Origin: Bacillota bacterium
GTDB taxonomy: Bacteria; Bacillota; Clostridia; Christensenellales; Aristaeellaceae
DNA: 16,692 nucleotides
Direction: 5' to 3'
NCBI GenBank assembly: GCA_023402355.1
Contig: JAEXCG010000071.1
Coordinates: 1 to 16,692, forward strand
In this document: positions 6,420 to 13,423 of the stretch, in pieces
Layout of the letters: each line of letters starts with the position of its first letter
Numbering within the stretch: position 1 is the stretch's first letter
Notes under the pieces: generated by a model
The model's database searches: none
What the model was told of the DNA's origin: nothing
Seen by the model: the letters and a program-made list of their open reading frames with translations, nothing else
Made by a program: the position numbers and the translations under genes

Positions 6420-7351
6420 AAAAGGACATCCTCTTTTCCCTGCCCTCGCCCTACCGCGACACCATGCGCGTCACGGGCTACCGCTTCGGCAAGGGCGAAA
6501 AGTCCTGCGCGATCATCGGGGCCATGCGGGGCAACGAGGTGCAGCAGCTCTACGTCTGCTCGCGCCTGGTGGCCATGCTGCGCGAGGTCGAGCAGGAGGG
6601 CGGGCTCGTCCCGGGCAAGAGCGTGCTGGTCATCCCGACGATCAACAACTACTCCATGAACCTGAGCAAGCGCTTCTGGTCCATGGACAATTCGGACATC
6701 AACCGCATGTACCCCGGCAAGAAGGACGGCGAAACCACGCAGCGCATCGCCTACGAGGTGTTCGAGCGCCTGCGGGGGTATCAGAGCGGCATCCAGCTCG
6801 CCTCCTTTTACATGCCGGGCACGTTCATCCCGCACGTGCGCATGATGGACACCGGCTTTCAGGACACGGAGCTGGCCAAGGACTTCGGCCTGCCCTACGT
6901 CTACGTGCGCACGCCCAAGCCTTACGACACGGTGACGCTCAACTACAACTGGCAGGTGAGCGGCACGGACGCCTTCTCGCTCTACGCGGGCAAGACGGAC
7001 AACATCGACGAGAACGCGGCGGAATTGTGCATCCGCTCCATCGTGCGCTTCCTCAACCTGCGCGGCATCGTCAAGTGCGACATGCCGCCGGGGCACGCCA
7101 GCGTCGTCATCACCGACGAGGACATGCACGCCGTCTCCTCGACCAGCGGCGGGCTTCTGCGCCGGGTGAAGTTCGCGGGCGCGCACGTGCGAAGGGGCGA
7201 GCAGCTCGCCTTCATCATGGACCCCTACGACGGCTCCGTGCGCGAGGTGCTGCGCACGCCCATCACGGGCACCCTGTTCTTCGTGCACGACCAGCCCTTC
7301 GTGCTGGAGCACACCCCGGTCTTTAAAGTGCTTGGAAGCCGCATGGATTGA
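6416..7351 (+). CDS. Degenerate M14-like/aspartoacylase-family protein, metal ligands lost
   Basis: The GTG start at 6416 overlaps the upstream stop, with GGAGGCGGGG just before it. The 311-aa product aligns in outline with its neighbour: GAMRGNEVQQL replaces GTHGDELEG, DINRMYPGKKDG matches DMNRIFPGSKNG, and the C-terminal beta domain with an EQLAFIMDPYDG segment corresponds to the neighbour's GERLGRILDPLHG. However, zinc His44 becomes Arg38 (Glu41 is kept), the LDIH motif becomes IQLA (His to Ala129), and the VVEMDVG segment is not conserved. It is therefore probably not a zinc hydrolase of the usual kind. The full length and intact frame argue against a decaying gene. A regulatory or scaffolding subunit, or an enzyme with a different mechanism, are the options. 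There is no signal peptide. Confidence 0.85.
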   Translation: MKKDILFSLPSPYRDTMRVTGYRFGKGEKSCAIIGAMRGNEVQQLYVCSRLVAMLREVEQEGGLVPGKSVLVIPTINNYSMNLSKRFWSMDNSDINRMYPGKKDGETTQRIAYEVFERLRGYQSGIQLASFYMPGTFIPHVRMMDTGFQDTELAKDFGLPYVYVRTPKPYDTVTLNYNWQVSGTDAFSLYAGKTDNIDENAAELCIRSIVRFLNLRGIVKCDMPPGHASVVITDEDMHAVSSTSGGLLRRVKFAGAHVRRGEQLAFIMDPYDGSVREVLRTPITGTLFFVHDQPFVLEHTPVFKVLGSRMD

Positions 7352-7384
7352 CCGGTTTGGTCACACAGATTCTGGAAAAAGTGC

Positions 7385-7413
7385 TTGCATTTGCGCAGAT
7401 CACAGGCTATAAT
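7385..7413 (+). promoter_or_regulatory. Promoter of a probable small RNA
   Basis: TTGCAT (7385-7390), exactly 17 bp, then a perfect TATAAT (7408-7413). It lies in the gap between convergent genes and no protein-coding gene follows on this strand before the terminator at 7493-7546. Confidence 0.7.
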
Positions 7414-7419
7414 AAAATC

Positions 7420-7546
7420 GGAAGGACGTTTCACCCACGGACGACGTATACAGAGTGCTGTATGCGGGGGAGGGACGTCTTTTCCTCTGCGCAAAAAGGC
7501 CGCGGCGCCCGCTCCGGGGATGGAGCGGGGCGCCGCGGCCTTTTTT
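7420..7546 (+). ncRNA. Probable orphan structured small RNA (about 127 nt)
   Basis: The transcript would start near 7420 and end at the T-run at 7541-7546. It can fold into a closing stem of 7420-7429 with 7475-7485 (GGAAGGACGT with ACGTCTTTTCC, one bulged T and one G-T pair), an internal hairpin of 7445-7453 with 7458-7466 capped by AGTG, a possible CCC/GGG pairing (7434-7436 with 7472-7474), and the long terminator stem. There is no ORF with a ribosome binding site inside. I could not match it to a known riboswitch, SRP RNA, 6S RNA or tmRNA. Since the next genes are convergent it has no cis gene to control, which favours a trans-acting RNA. An alternative is that it is just the 3' UTR of the M14-like operon with a chance promoter. 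Confidence 0.5.
7493..7546. terminator. Very strong bidirectional terminator
   Basis: AAAAAGGCCGCGGCGCC (7493-7509) pairs perfectly with 7529-7545, extended by CGCTCC/GGAGCG (7510-7515 with 7522-7527, one bulged G). T-runs on both strands allow it to end the plus-strand small RNA or M14-like transcripts and the minus-strand MATE transcript, whose stop is at 7570. Confidence 0.95.
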
Positions 7547-7569
7547 GCGCGGTCAGGGCGTCGCTTCCG

Positions 7570-8958
7570 TCAGGCCTTCCCGGCGGCGCGCATGCCCTCC
7601 TCGGTGACGGGGTGAATCCACCGGTCGCGCAGGAAGTAGCGCAGGGCGAAGAAGGTCTTGACGGCGTCCTCGCTGAGCAGCATGACGAGGTAGACGGCGA
7701 TGAAGGGCAGGTGCAGCACCATGCCGCAAAGGAAGGTGAGGGGCAGGGCGATGCACCAGACGCACACGGTGTCGAGGATGACGCCGATGCGCGTGTCGCC
7801 GCCCGCGCGGAAGACGCCGACGATGGTGATGTAGGGGATGTTGCGAAGGCCGATCTCCAGCCCGTAGAGCAGGATGATGCTGCGCGTGAGGCCGCGCACC
7901 GCGTCCGACACGTTGAACAGGGAGAGGATGGGCGTGCGCAGCGCGATGAGGGCCAGGCCCACGGTCACGGACATGGCGGTCATCAGCACGGTGAAGCGGC
8001 GGGCGTCCAGCCGCGCGCGGTCGAAGTCGCCCGCGCCGATCCGCTTCCCGATGAGCACGGAGCAGGCGTGGCACAGGCCCACGAAGAACACGAAGGCGAG
8101 GTTTTCCACGGTGCGGAAGATCGTGAGCGCGGCGTAGTTGTCCGTGCCCATGTGGCCGTAGATCATGTTGTAGCCCATGGTGCCCACGGCCCACATGCCC
8201 TCGTTGACGAGCGCGGGCAGGCTCACGTACAGGAAGCGGCGCAGGAAGGGGCCGTCCCAGTCGAAGAGCCGCCGCACGTCGGTGCGCAGCAGCGTGCGGC
8301 GCAGGAAGGCCGCGCCGTAGAGCACGACGGCGTTGACCCACGCGGCGAGGGTGGTGGCGATGGCCGCGCCGCGAAGCCCCATCGCGGGCGCGCCCAGCTT
8401 GCCGAAGATGAGCACGTAGTTGAGCGCGGCGTTGGTGAGCACGGAGCACAGCGAGGCGAGCACCGGCAGGCGCACCTCCTCCGTGGAGCGCAGCAGCGTG
8501 CTGGCCGCCTGGCTGAGCGCGAGGCCCAGGTAGGAAAAGCAGACCATCGTGAGGTAGCTTGCGCCCTGCTCCACGACCACGGGGTCCTTCGTGAACAGGT
8601 GCATGACGAACCCGGGGGCAAAGCGCCCGACGAGCATGAACAGGACCGCCGGGATGCACGCGCCGGTCAGCAGCAGCCCGAACGTGCGGTGGATGCCGCG
8701 GATGTCGCGCACGCCCCAGTACTGCGAGAGGAAGACCGCCGCGCCGCTGGAGACGCCGAAGAAGAGGATGTTCATCACCCAGGACCACTGGCCGGCCATG
8801 CCGACGGCGGCGAGGGGGATGTCGCCCAGGGAGCCGATCATGACCGTGTCGACCAGCGTGAAGGACGAGAGCAGCAGGTTTTGCAGCGCGATGGGCAGCG
8901 CGAGGCGCAGGGCGGACCGCCAGAAGCCGCGGTCCGCGAAGAGTGTTTTCAGGCGCAT
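7570..8958 (-). CDS. MATE-family multidrug/metabolite efflux transporter
   Basis: The start is the ATG at 8958 (MRLKTLFADRGFW), with AAGGAG 7 nt upstream; a TTG at 8982 lies before that site. The 462-aa protein has about 12 hydrophobic helices in two halves. The first helix region reads LALPIALQNLLLSSFTLVDTVMIGSLGD-like MATE sequence (the P-x-x-x-x-N element and DTxMIG), followed by FLSQYWG at the end of helix 2. The second half repeats this with LPALVNEGMWAVGTMGYNMIYGHMG. MATE proteins export cationic drugs or metabolites using Na+ or H+ gradients; the substrate is unknown. It follows the RelA/SpoT-domain gene by 90 bp, with a terminator-like hairpin in between and no evident promoter. Confidence 0.93.
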   Translation of the reverse strand: MRLKTLFADRGFWRSALRLALPIALQNLLLSSFTLVDTVMIGSLGDIPLAAVGMAGQWSWVMNILFFGVSSGAAVFLSQYWGVRDIRGIHRTFGLLLTGACIPAVLFMLVGRFAPGFVMHLFTKDPVVVEQGASYLTMVCFSYLGLALSQAASTLLRSTEEVRLPVLASLCSVLTNAALNYVLIFGKLGAPAMGLRGAAIATTLAAWVNAVVLYGAAFLRRTLLRTDVRRLFDWDGPFLRRFLYVSLPALVNEGMWAVGTMGYNMIYGHMGTDNYAALTIFRTVENLAFVFFVGLCHACSVLIGKRIGAGDFDRARLDARRFTVLMTAMSVTVGLALIALRTPILSLFNVSDAVRGLTRSIILLYGLEIGLRNIPYITIVGVFRAGGDTRIGVILDTVCVWCIALPLTFLCGMVLHLPFIAVYLVMLLSEDAVKTFFALRYFLRDRWIHPVTEEGMRAAGKA

Positions 8959-8980
8959 GGTCTTCTCCTTGCATGTAGAC

Positions 8981-9004
8981 AAAAGAATGCTCCCCGAGGG
9001 GAGC
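8981..9004 (-). terminator. Terminator or attenuator between the synthetase and MATE genes
   Basis: On the minus strand GCTCCC-CTCG-GGGAGC (9004-8989) is followed by ATTCTTTTG, a compact rho-independent terminator. It ends only about 23 nt before the MATE start, and its T-run runs into the sequence just before the Shine-Dalgarno site. A second GC-rich hairpin (9015-9028) lies just upstream of it. No promoter is visible between the stop at 9049 and the MATE start. Confidence 0.65.
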
Positions 9005-9048
9005 GATTAGGGCGGCGCCCGTGGGCGCGGGGGGATTCGGCCTTCCGG

Positions 9049-10095
9049 TTACTTGCGGTCGGAAAGCGTGTAGATGGAATCCATCAGCAGCTTGAGCTGC
9101 GCTTCGTCGGGCAGCTCCTGGCCTTCCATCGCCAGGCACGCCAGCGCGTAGTGCACGATGCTGTAATAGTTGATGCCCGTGGGCCTGCGCATCCTCAGCC
9201 AGTAGCGGCCGAAGTTCACGATCCTGTCGCGGTTCTTTTGCAGCAGGTCGTCCAGCTCGTTGATGTAGTGGATGCCCAGAAACGCGAGCTTCTGGGGCAC
9301 CTTCTGGCGGATGATGAACTCCGTGTCGAACGTCATGGGGATCGTCTGCCCCTCGGAGATGGCGGCGTTCATGGCGCGCACGGTGTCCGACGTGTCTAGG
9401 TACTTGCAAAGCGAGGTGATGTTGATGTCGGTCTTGAGCACGCGCTCGATGCGGTCGATGGAGTGGTTGTAGCGCTCCACCTCGTCGCGCACGTTGCAGA
9501 ACTCCTCGTCGAGCAGCTCCAGGGAAGCGGAGAGGCGCGAAAGCCGCCTGCGCACCACGCGCGGGATCTCGAAGTCGTTCTTGTAGCCCAGGCCGTGCTC
9601 GATCTCCGCCCACGCGTGCTGTAGCACCGTGCGGATCTGAATTTCAAAGGCCACGTCCGCGTAGGGCTGGTATTCGGCGAGCTGCACGCGCGCGCCCGAA
9701 AAGCGCACGATCATGTGCAGCGAGTTGTAGCCGAAATCCACGCCCTCCTGCATCTTGCGGCGGCGCTCCACGATCTCCACCACGTCGAACTCGCGCGCGA
9801 TGAGGCTCTGCACCCGCTCCACGTCGTCCTCGAACAGGGTGATGACGCGGCAGCCGATCACGTCCGTGATGTCGGAAAGGCGCTCGTACTTGTGCTTGAA
9901 GCGCACCTTACGCCGCAGCTTTTCCTCGTTCTTGATGCGGATGGACAGGTTGGAGATCGCGATGCCCTCGCGCGCGATCAGCGTGGGCAGGATGTCCTCC
10001 AAATCCGACGCCATGTGGCCGAACAGCTCGCGCTTTTGCGCGAACTCGGCCATGATGCTCTCTTCAAACTGTTCGGGTATCGCCAGTTCCGACAT
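9049..10095 (-). CDS. RelA/SpoT-domain protein, (p)ppGpp synthetase-like (single-domain alarmone synthetase type)
   Basis: 348 aa. The synthetase domain spans roughly residues 30-170: RRKVRFKHKYERLSDITD and DVIGCRVI (Asp78, Gly81, Arg83), the substrate loop FGYNSLH (121-127), FEIQIRT (150-156) and QHAWAEIEHGLGYK (159-172). These are the core RelA/SpoT motifs for transferring pyrophosphate from ATP to GDP/GTP. There is no HD hydrolase domain and no TGS/ACT regulatory domain. Instead a helical C-terminal region of about 170 residues follows, longer than in RelP/RelQ. Firmicute proteins of this size are usually annotated GTP pyrophosphokinase; some single-domain relatives are toxins that modify tRNA or make other alarmones. 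It lies 29 bp after the L,D-transpeptidase gene with an AAGAGGG site, so the two are probably one operon. Confidence 0.9.
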   Translation of the reverse strand: MSELAIPEQFEESIMAEFAQKRELFGHMASDLEDILPTLIAREGIAISNLSIRIKNEEKLRRKVRFKHKYERLSDITDVIGCRVITLFEDDVERVQSLIAREFDVVEIVERRRKMQEGVDFGYNSLHMIVRFSGARVQLAEYQPYADVAFEIQIRTVLQHAWAEIEHGLGYKNDFEIPRVVRRRLSRLSASLELLDEEFCNVRDEVERYNHSIDRIERVLKTDINITSLCKYLDTSDTVRAMNAAISEGQTIPMTFDTEFIIRQKVPQKLAFLGIHYINELDDLLQKNRDRIVNFGRYWLRMRRPTGINYYSIVHYALACLAMEGQELPDEAQLKLLMDSIYTLSDRK

Positions 10096-10124
10096 GGGGC
10101 AGCCCTCTTCTCAAGTCGTGATGA

Positions 10125-11822
10125 TTATTCGCCCGGCGCGTCCTTGCCCGCGATCTCGTCCGCGGCCTCGTCGCCGGAGCCCAGCACGTCGTCCGGGATT
10201 TCCGCGCCGATCTGCTCGGCGGCCTTCTTCCAGTTCTCCAAAATGGTTTCCTTGCGCAGGGGCGCGTGGCAGTCCGGGCAGGGGGTCAGCTTGTCGAACG
10301 GCGCGGTGTCCAGATCGCCGTAGGTGAAGTCGCCCGTCAGCGGCAGGAAGCGCTTCTTGACGTTCGGGCACTCCGCCACCGCGTGGTACATCTTGCCGCC
10401 GTCCGGGTTGCGGTAGAGCGGCGTGTCGTCCGCGGGCAGCTCGGGCGCGGGCATGGTGCGGCCCTTGTCCTCCCAGATGAGCACCTTGGTGTTCTTCTTG
10501 AGGTTGTCCCACAGCCACTGCATGTTCTGGCCCTGCTCGTTCTTGGCGCGCTGGATGCGGATGCAGCCGTGGCTCGCCTTCTGGCCGAGGTACGACTCGA
10601 AGGTCGCGTAGCGCCGCGTGGCGCCGTCCGAGCTCTTCTTATAGGGCACCTCGTGCAGCAGCGTGCCGCCGTTGATGCGCATCGCCAGGTCGCAGTACAT
10701 CGTGCCGGAGCCGGAGCCGCTTGGGAACTCGCCCACCCAGCTCACGACGATGAACTCGCCCGCGGGCGTCTCGTTGTAGGGGGCGTCCTGGGTCGGGAAG
10801 CCCGTGGAGCAGATCAGCTCGCCGATGATCTTGCCGTCCTCGAAGATGTAGAGCTTCTGCTTCAGTTTATCGATGAGCAGTGCGTACTTGTCCGAGGGGG
10901 TGACGGTCTTGAGCAGGCTGGTCTTCACGTAGCCCTGAATCAGCTTGGCCGCCTGGTCGATGACGTGCTGCGACTCGATGGCCGTGCCGTCGTTGGAGTA
11001 CGCCTCGATCAGCGTGTAGCCGTCCTGATTTTCGGACAGGACGTTGACGCCCTGCGAGGTGCCGTGCAGCTCGCCCGCGATGTTGGTGCGAGGCCGCAGC
11101 TCCGCCCCGGCCTCGTAGGTCGGGTAGACGTGCTCGCGCTGGTCCTTGTCCAGCACGGTGATGGGCTGCATCATGATGTCCCAGATCGCCTGCTGGTGCT
11201 CGGGGTCGGTCAGGTCGTAGTCGTCCGGGTTCATCTCCCAGTACGTCTTGGCCGTGGGCACGGGCTTCTTCGTCGCCTCGGGCGCGGGGGTTTTCGTGGG
11301 CGCGGGCGTCGCCTTTTCGGTTTCGTCCGCCGCTTTTGCGTCGTCCCCGGCGGGCTCGTCCTTCGGGTCGGCGACCTTCGGGTCCGCGGCGGGCGCGTTC
11401 TCCCCCGCCTCCACGTCGAAGGCGATCATCTGCGCGGCGGATTCGTTGCCCGCCCCATCCGTCAGGCGCAGCACGATGCCCCAGGGGCCCGCGCTGAGCG
11501 TCTCCGTCTCGGACAGGCGGCCGTCCCAGCGCAGGATGCCGTGGCCCTCCTTGACGGGAATCTGGCCCAGCTCGCTGTGCTCCGTGCCGTCTGAAAGGTT
11601 CATCAGCGTCGCCGTGACGGTGCCCGCGGCGCTGGAATCGAACTCGATGTACCAGTCGCTGCCCGGCACGAGCACGGAATCCTCCGCCAGCACGTTCGTC
11701 AGCTGCGGCGCGGCGTCCTCCGCGAGCGCCGGCGGCACGGCTATGGACAGCGCCGCGGGCAGCGGTAGCACCGCGGGCAGCAGCAGCAGCGCGAGGAAGA
11801 GGGAAAGGATGCGTTTTGCCAT
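10125..11822 (-). CDS. Secreted L,D-transpeptidase (YkuD domain) with N-terminal Ig-like and C-terminal CPxC domains
   Basis: 565 aa. ATG at 11822 has GGAGGT 7 nt upstream. Residues 1-34 are a signal peptide ending ALA. An Ig/FlgD-like beta domain follows (about 40-140), then a Pro/Thr/Ala/Lys linker (about 143-195), a middle region that may be SH3-like (AGELHGTSQGVNVLSENQDGYTLIEAY) and the YkuD catalytic domain (about 315-455) with LLHEVPYKK and SHGCIRI, catalytic Cys420. After it comes a short C-terminal domain with YHAVAECPNV and LTPCPDCHAP, possibly metal-binding. YkuD enzymes make 3-3 peptidoglycan cross-links or attach proteins to the wall outside the membrane. It has its own promoter (11937-11966) and leads the row transpeptidase, synthetase, MATE. 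Function is secure; the roles of the flanking domains are inferred. Confidence 0.94.
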   Translation of the reverse strand: MAKRILSLFLALLLLPAVLPLPAALSIAVPPALAEDAAPQLTNVLAEDSVLVPGSDWYIEFDSSAAGTVTATLMNLSDGTEHSELGQIPVKEGHGILRWDGRLSETETLSAGPWGIVLRLTDGAGNESAAQMIAFDVEAGENAPAADPKVADPKDEPAGDDAKAADETEKATPAPTKTPAPEATKKPVPTAKTYWEMNPDDYDLTDPEHQQAIWDIMMQPITVLDKDQREHVYPTYEAGAELRPRTNIAGELHGTSQGVNVLSENQDGYTLIEAYSNDGTAIESQHVIDQAAKLIQGYVKTSLLKTVTPSDKYALLIDKLKQKLYIFEDGKIIGELICSTGFPTQDAPYNETPAGEFIVVSWVGEFPSGSGSGTMYCDLAMRINGGTLLHEVPYKKSSDGATRRYATFESYLGQKASHGCIRIQRAKNEQGQNMQWLWDNLKKNTKVLIWEDKGRTMPAPELPADDTPLYRNPDGGKMYHAVAECPNVKKRFLPLTGDFTYGDLDTAPFDKLTPCPDCHAPLRKETILENWKKAAEQIGAEIPDDVLGSGDEAADEIAGKDAPGE

Positions 11823-11936
11823 CGTGGAACCTCCGTATGATTTCGATCGATCCTGAAACCCTGCGCACGAGGCGAGGGGAGTCCTCCTATGTAACGGGCG
11901 ACGGGGCCAAAACCCTGCCGCGCGGCAATCACAGAC

Positions 11937-11966
11937 ATTATATCACAAAGGCGTGCGCATCCTCAA
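11937..11966 (-). promoter_or_regulatory. Promoter of the transpeptidase gene
   Basis: On the minus strand TTGAGG (11961-11966), 18 bp, TATAAT (11937-11942), with TGTGA before the -10, giving an extended -10 identical to that of the coiled-coil gene (TGTGATATAAT). Confidence 0.75.
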
Positions 11967-12012
11967 GGGCTGTGCGGGAAGGGAAAAGAAAAATCGGCTT
12001 CGCGGGGGAGAA

Positions 12013-12041
12013 TTGACAGGCCCCCCGGGATGGTCTAAAAT
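12013..12041 (+). promoter_or_regulatory. Consensus promoter of the amidohydrolase gene
   Basis: A perfect TTGACA (12013-12018), 17 bp, and TAAAAT (12036-12041). Transcription would begin near 12048, so the leader is about 140 nt. Confidence 0.85.
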
Positions 12042-12186
12042 AATAGGCAGCTATTTCATGCGCTTACCGCAATTTTCCGCCTGAAATGGGCGGCATGGCG
12101 GGCGCATGCGGGGCCAAAGCCGCCGTCTCTGGCGCGCATGCCCGGGGCGTCGGGCCGCGTTTGGGCGGCCGGAAAGGAAGGACGAC

Positions 12187-13347
12187 ATGCTGCTCATCAG
12201 AAACGCCAAAATCCTCACCATGGAGGATCAGGATTACCCGGACGGCGGGGACATCCTCGTGGACGAGGGAAAGATCCTGGCGGTGGGGGCCGACCTGCCC
12301 GCGCCGGACGCGGAGGTCTTTAACGCCCGGGGCCTGTTCGCGCTGCCCGGCATCGTGGACGCCCACAGCCACATCGGCATGTGGGAGGACGCGCTGGGCT
12401 TCGAGGGCGCGGACGGCAACGAGGAAACCACGCCCGTGACCGCGCAGATGCGCGCGATCGACGCGATCAACCCGCGCGACCGCTGCTTTGAGGAGGCGCT
12501 GCTGGGCGGCGTCACCTGCTGCGCGACCGGCCCCGGCAGCGCGAACGTGGTCGGCGGGCAGTTTGCGCTGCTCAAGACCTACGGAAAGACGCTGAAGGAG
12601 CGCATCGTAAAGGAGCCCCTGGCGCTCAAGGTCGCGTTCGGGGAAAACCCCAAGAGCGTGTACAACGAGCGCAAGGAGACGCCCATGACGCGCATGGCGA
12701 CGGCGGCGATTCTGCGCCAGGCGCTGGTGGACGCGCAGACCTACCTGGCGAAGATGCGCCTGGAGGACGAGGGCGACCGGCCCGACCGCGACCTGGGCAA
12801 GGAGGCGCTGGCCCAGGCGCTTTCCGGCGAGCTGCTGGTGAAGGCGCACGCGCACCGCGCGGACGACATCATGACCGCGCTGCGCATCGCGGAGGAGTTC
12901 GGCCTGCGCCTGTCGCTGGAGCACTGCACCGAGGGCTACCTGATCGCGGACGAGCTGCTCGAGGCCCAGCGCACGCGCGGGGTGCGCGTGATCCTGGGGC
13001 CGCTTTTCACCGACCGCTCGAAGCCCGAACTGCGGGGGCAGTCCTACAAGGCCCCGGCGCTGCTGGAGCGCGCGGGCGTACGCTTCGCGCTGATGACCGA
13101 CCACCCGGTGACGCCCATGCAGCACCTGCTGGTGACCGCCATCGTCGCCGCGCGCGAGGGGCTTTCCGAGCGCGGCGCGCTGCTTTCCGTTACGAAGAAC
13201 GCGGCCTGGGCCGTGGGCGCGGAGGATCGCGTCGGCTCCATCGCGCCCGGCAAGGACGCGGACATCGCGCTCTACGACCGCGACCCGCTCGACGCGCGCG
13301 CGCACGTGAAGGCCGTGCTGGCCGGGGGTGCGTGGGCGCTGAGGTGA
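12187..13347 (+). CDS. Metal-dependent amidohydrolase
   Basis: 386 aa. The ATG at 12187 follows AAAGGAAGG by 5 nt; an upstream in-frame ATG at 12106 lies in the structured leader and lacks a site. The composite beta domain of the amidohydrolase superfamily is formed by the N-terminus (LLIRNAKILTM) and C-terminus (GSIAPGKDADIALYDRDPL). The barrel carries LPGIVDAHSHIGM (metal ligands His60, His62), VKAHAHRADD (His221/223), LEHCTEG (His246) and LMTDHPV (Asp305). Related enzymes (COG1228, imidazolonepropionase-like) hydrolyse cyclic or linear C-N bonds. The substrate cannot be told: no histidine-degradation or pyrimidine genes are nearby. There is no signal peptide, so it is cytoplasmic. It has its own promoter, long leader and terminator, so it is monocistronic. 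Confidence 0.92.
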   Translation: MLLIRNAKILTMEDQDYPDGGDILVDEGKILAVGADLPAPDAEVFNARGLFALPGIVDAHSHIGMWEDALGFEGADGNEETTPVTAQMRAIDAINPRDRCFEEALLGGVTCCATGPGSANVVGGQFALLKTYGKTLKERIVKEPLALKVAFGENPKSVYNERKETPMTRMATAAILRQALVDAQTYLAKMRLEDEGDRPDRDLGKEALAQALSGELLVKAHAHRADDIMTALRIAEEFGLRLSLEHCTEGYLIADELLEAQRTRGVRVILGPLFTDRSKPELRGQSYKAPALLERAGVRFALMTDHPVTPMQHLLVTAIVAAREGLSERGALLSVTKNAAWAVGAEDRVGSIAPGKDADIALYDRDPLDARAHVKAVLAGGAWALR

Positions 13348-13373
13348 GCGGCGGCGCTTTCCGATACCCAATG

Positions 13374-13405
13374 CGGCGGCAGAGAAAAATCTCTGCCGCC
13401 GTTCG
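13374..13405. terminator. Hairpin terminator between convergent genes
   Basis: CGGCGGCAGAGA (13374-13385) pairs perfectly with TCTCTGCCGCCG (13390-13401) around an AAAA loop, followed by GTTCGTTTG. It ends the amidohydrolase transcript; its T-tract is modest. The convergent 183-aa gene stops at 13424. Confidence 0.8.
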
Positions 13406-13423
13406 TTTGCCTTAAAGGCGCGG

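Larger units (their letters stand above)
11823..12186. promoter_or_regulatory. Divergent intergenic region, transpeptidase/amidohydrolase
   Basis: This 364-bp gap holds two promoters pointing outward (11937-11966 minus, 12013-12041 plus) and two leaders. The minus leader is about 105 nt and contains an extra AGGAGG that serves no evident ORF. The plus leader is about 140 nt and rich in inverted repeats. No tRNA or convincing small ORF was seen. Confidence 0.7.

Noticed and set aside
6416..7351. Second M14-like gene as a decaying pseudogene
   Set aside because: The frame is intact at full length, translationally coupled, and keeps conserved structural motifs such as DINRMYPG.
7420..7490. Signal recognition particle RNA or a known riboswitch (glutamine, guanidine, c-di-GMP)
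   Set aside because: GGAAGG occurs, but the SRP GGTCAGG...GGAAGGAAGCAGC core is absent, and I found no complete riboswitch consensus; there is no downstream gene for cis control.
7348..9613. Very long open frames on both strands across the MATE and synthetase genes
   Set aside because: They are Ala/Gly/Arg/His-rich, lack domains, and overlap genes with clear motifs in other frames. GC-rich third positions create such frames.
10266..11594. Long plus-strand frame opposite the L,D-transpeptidase gene
   Set aside because: The opposite strand has a signal peptide, YkuD motif SHGCIRI and a good start; this frame is compositionally biased and unrecognisable.
11823..11936. c-di-AMP (ydaO) riboswitch before the transpeptidase
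   Set aside because: The leader is only about 105 nt and lacks the paired halves of that aptamer; an AGGAGG alone is not evidence.
12064..13371. Long minus-strand frame opposite the amidohydrolase gene
   Set aside because: The amidohydrolase has all metal-ligand motifs, a promoter and a ribosome binding site, whereas this frame has none.
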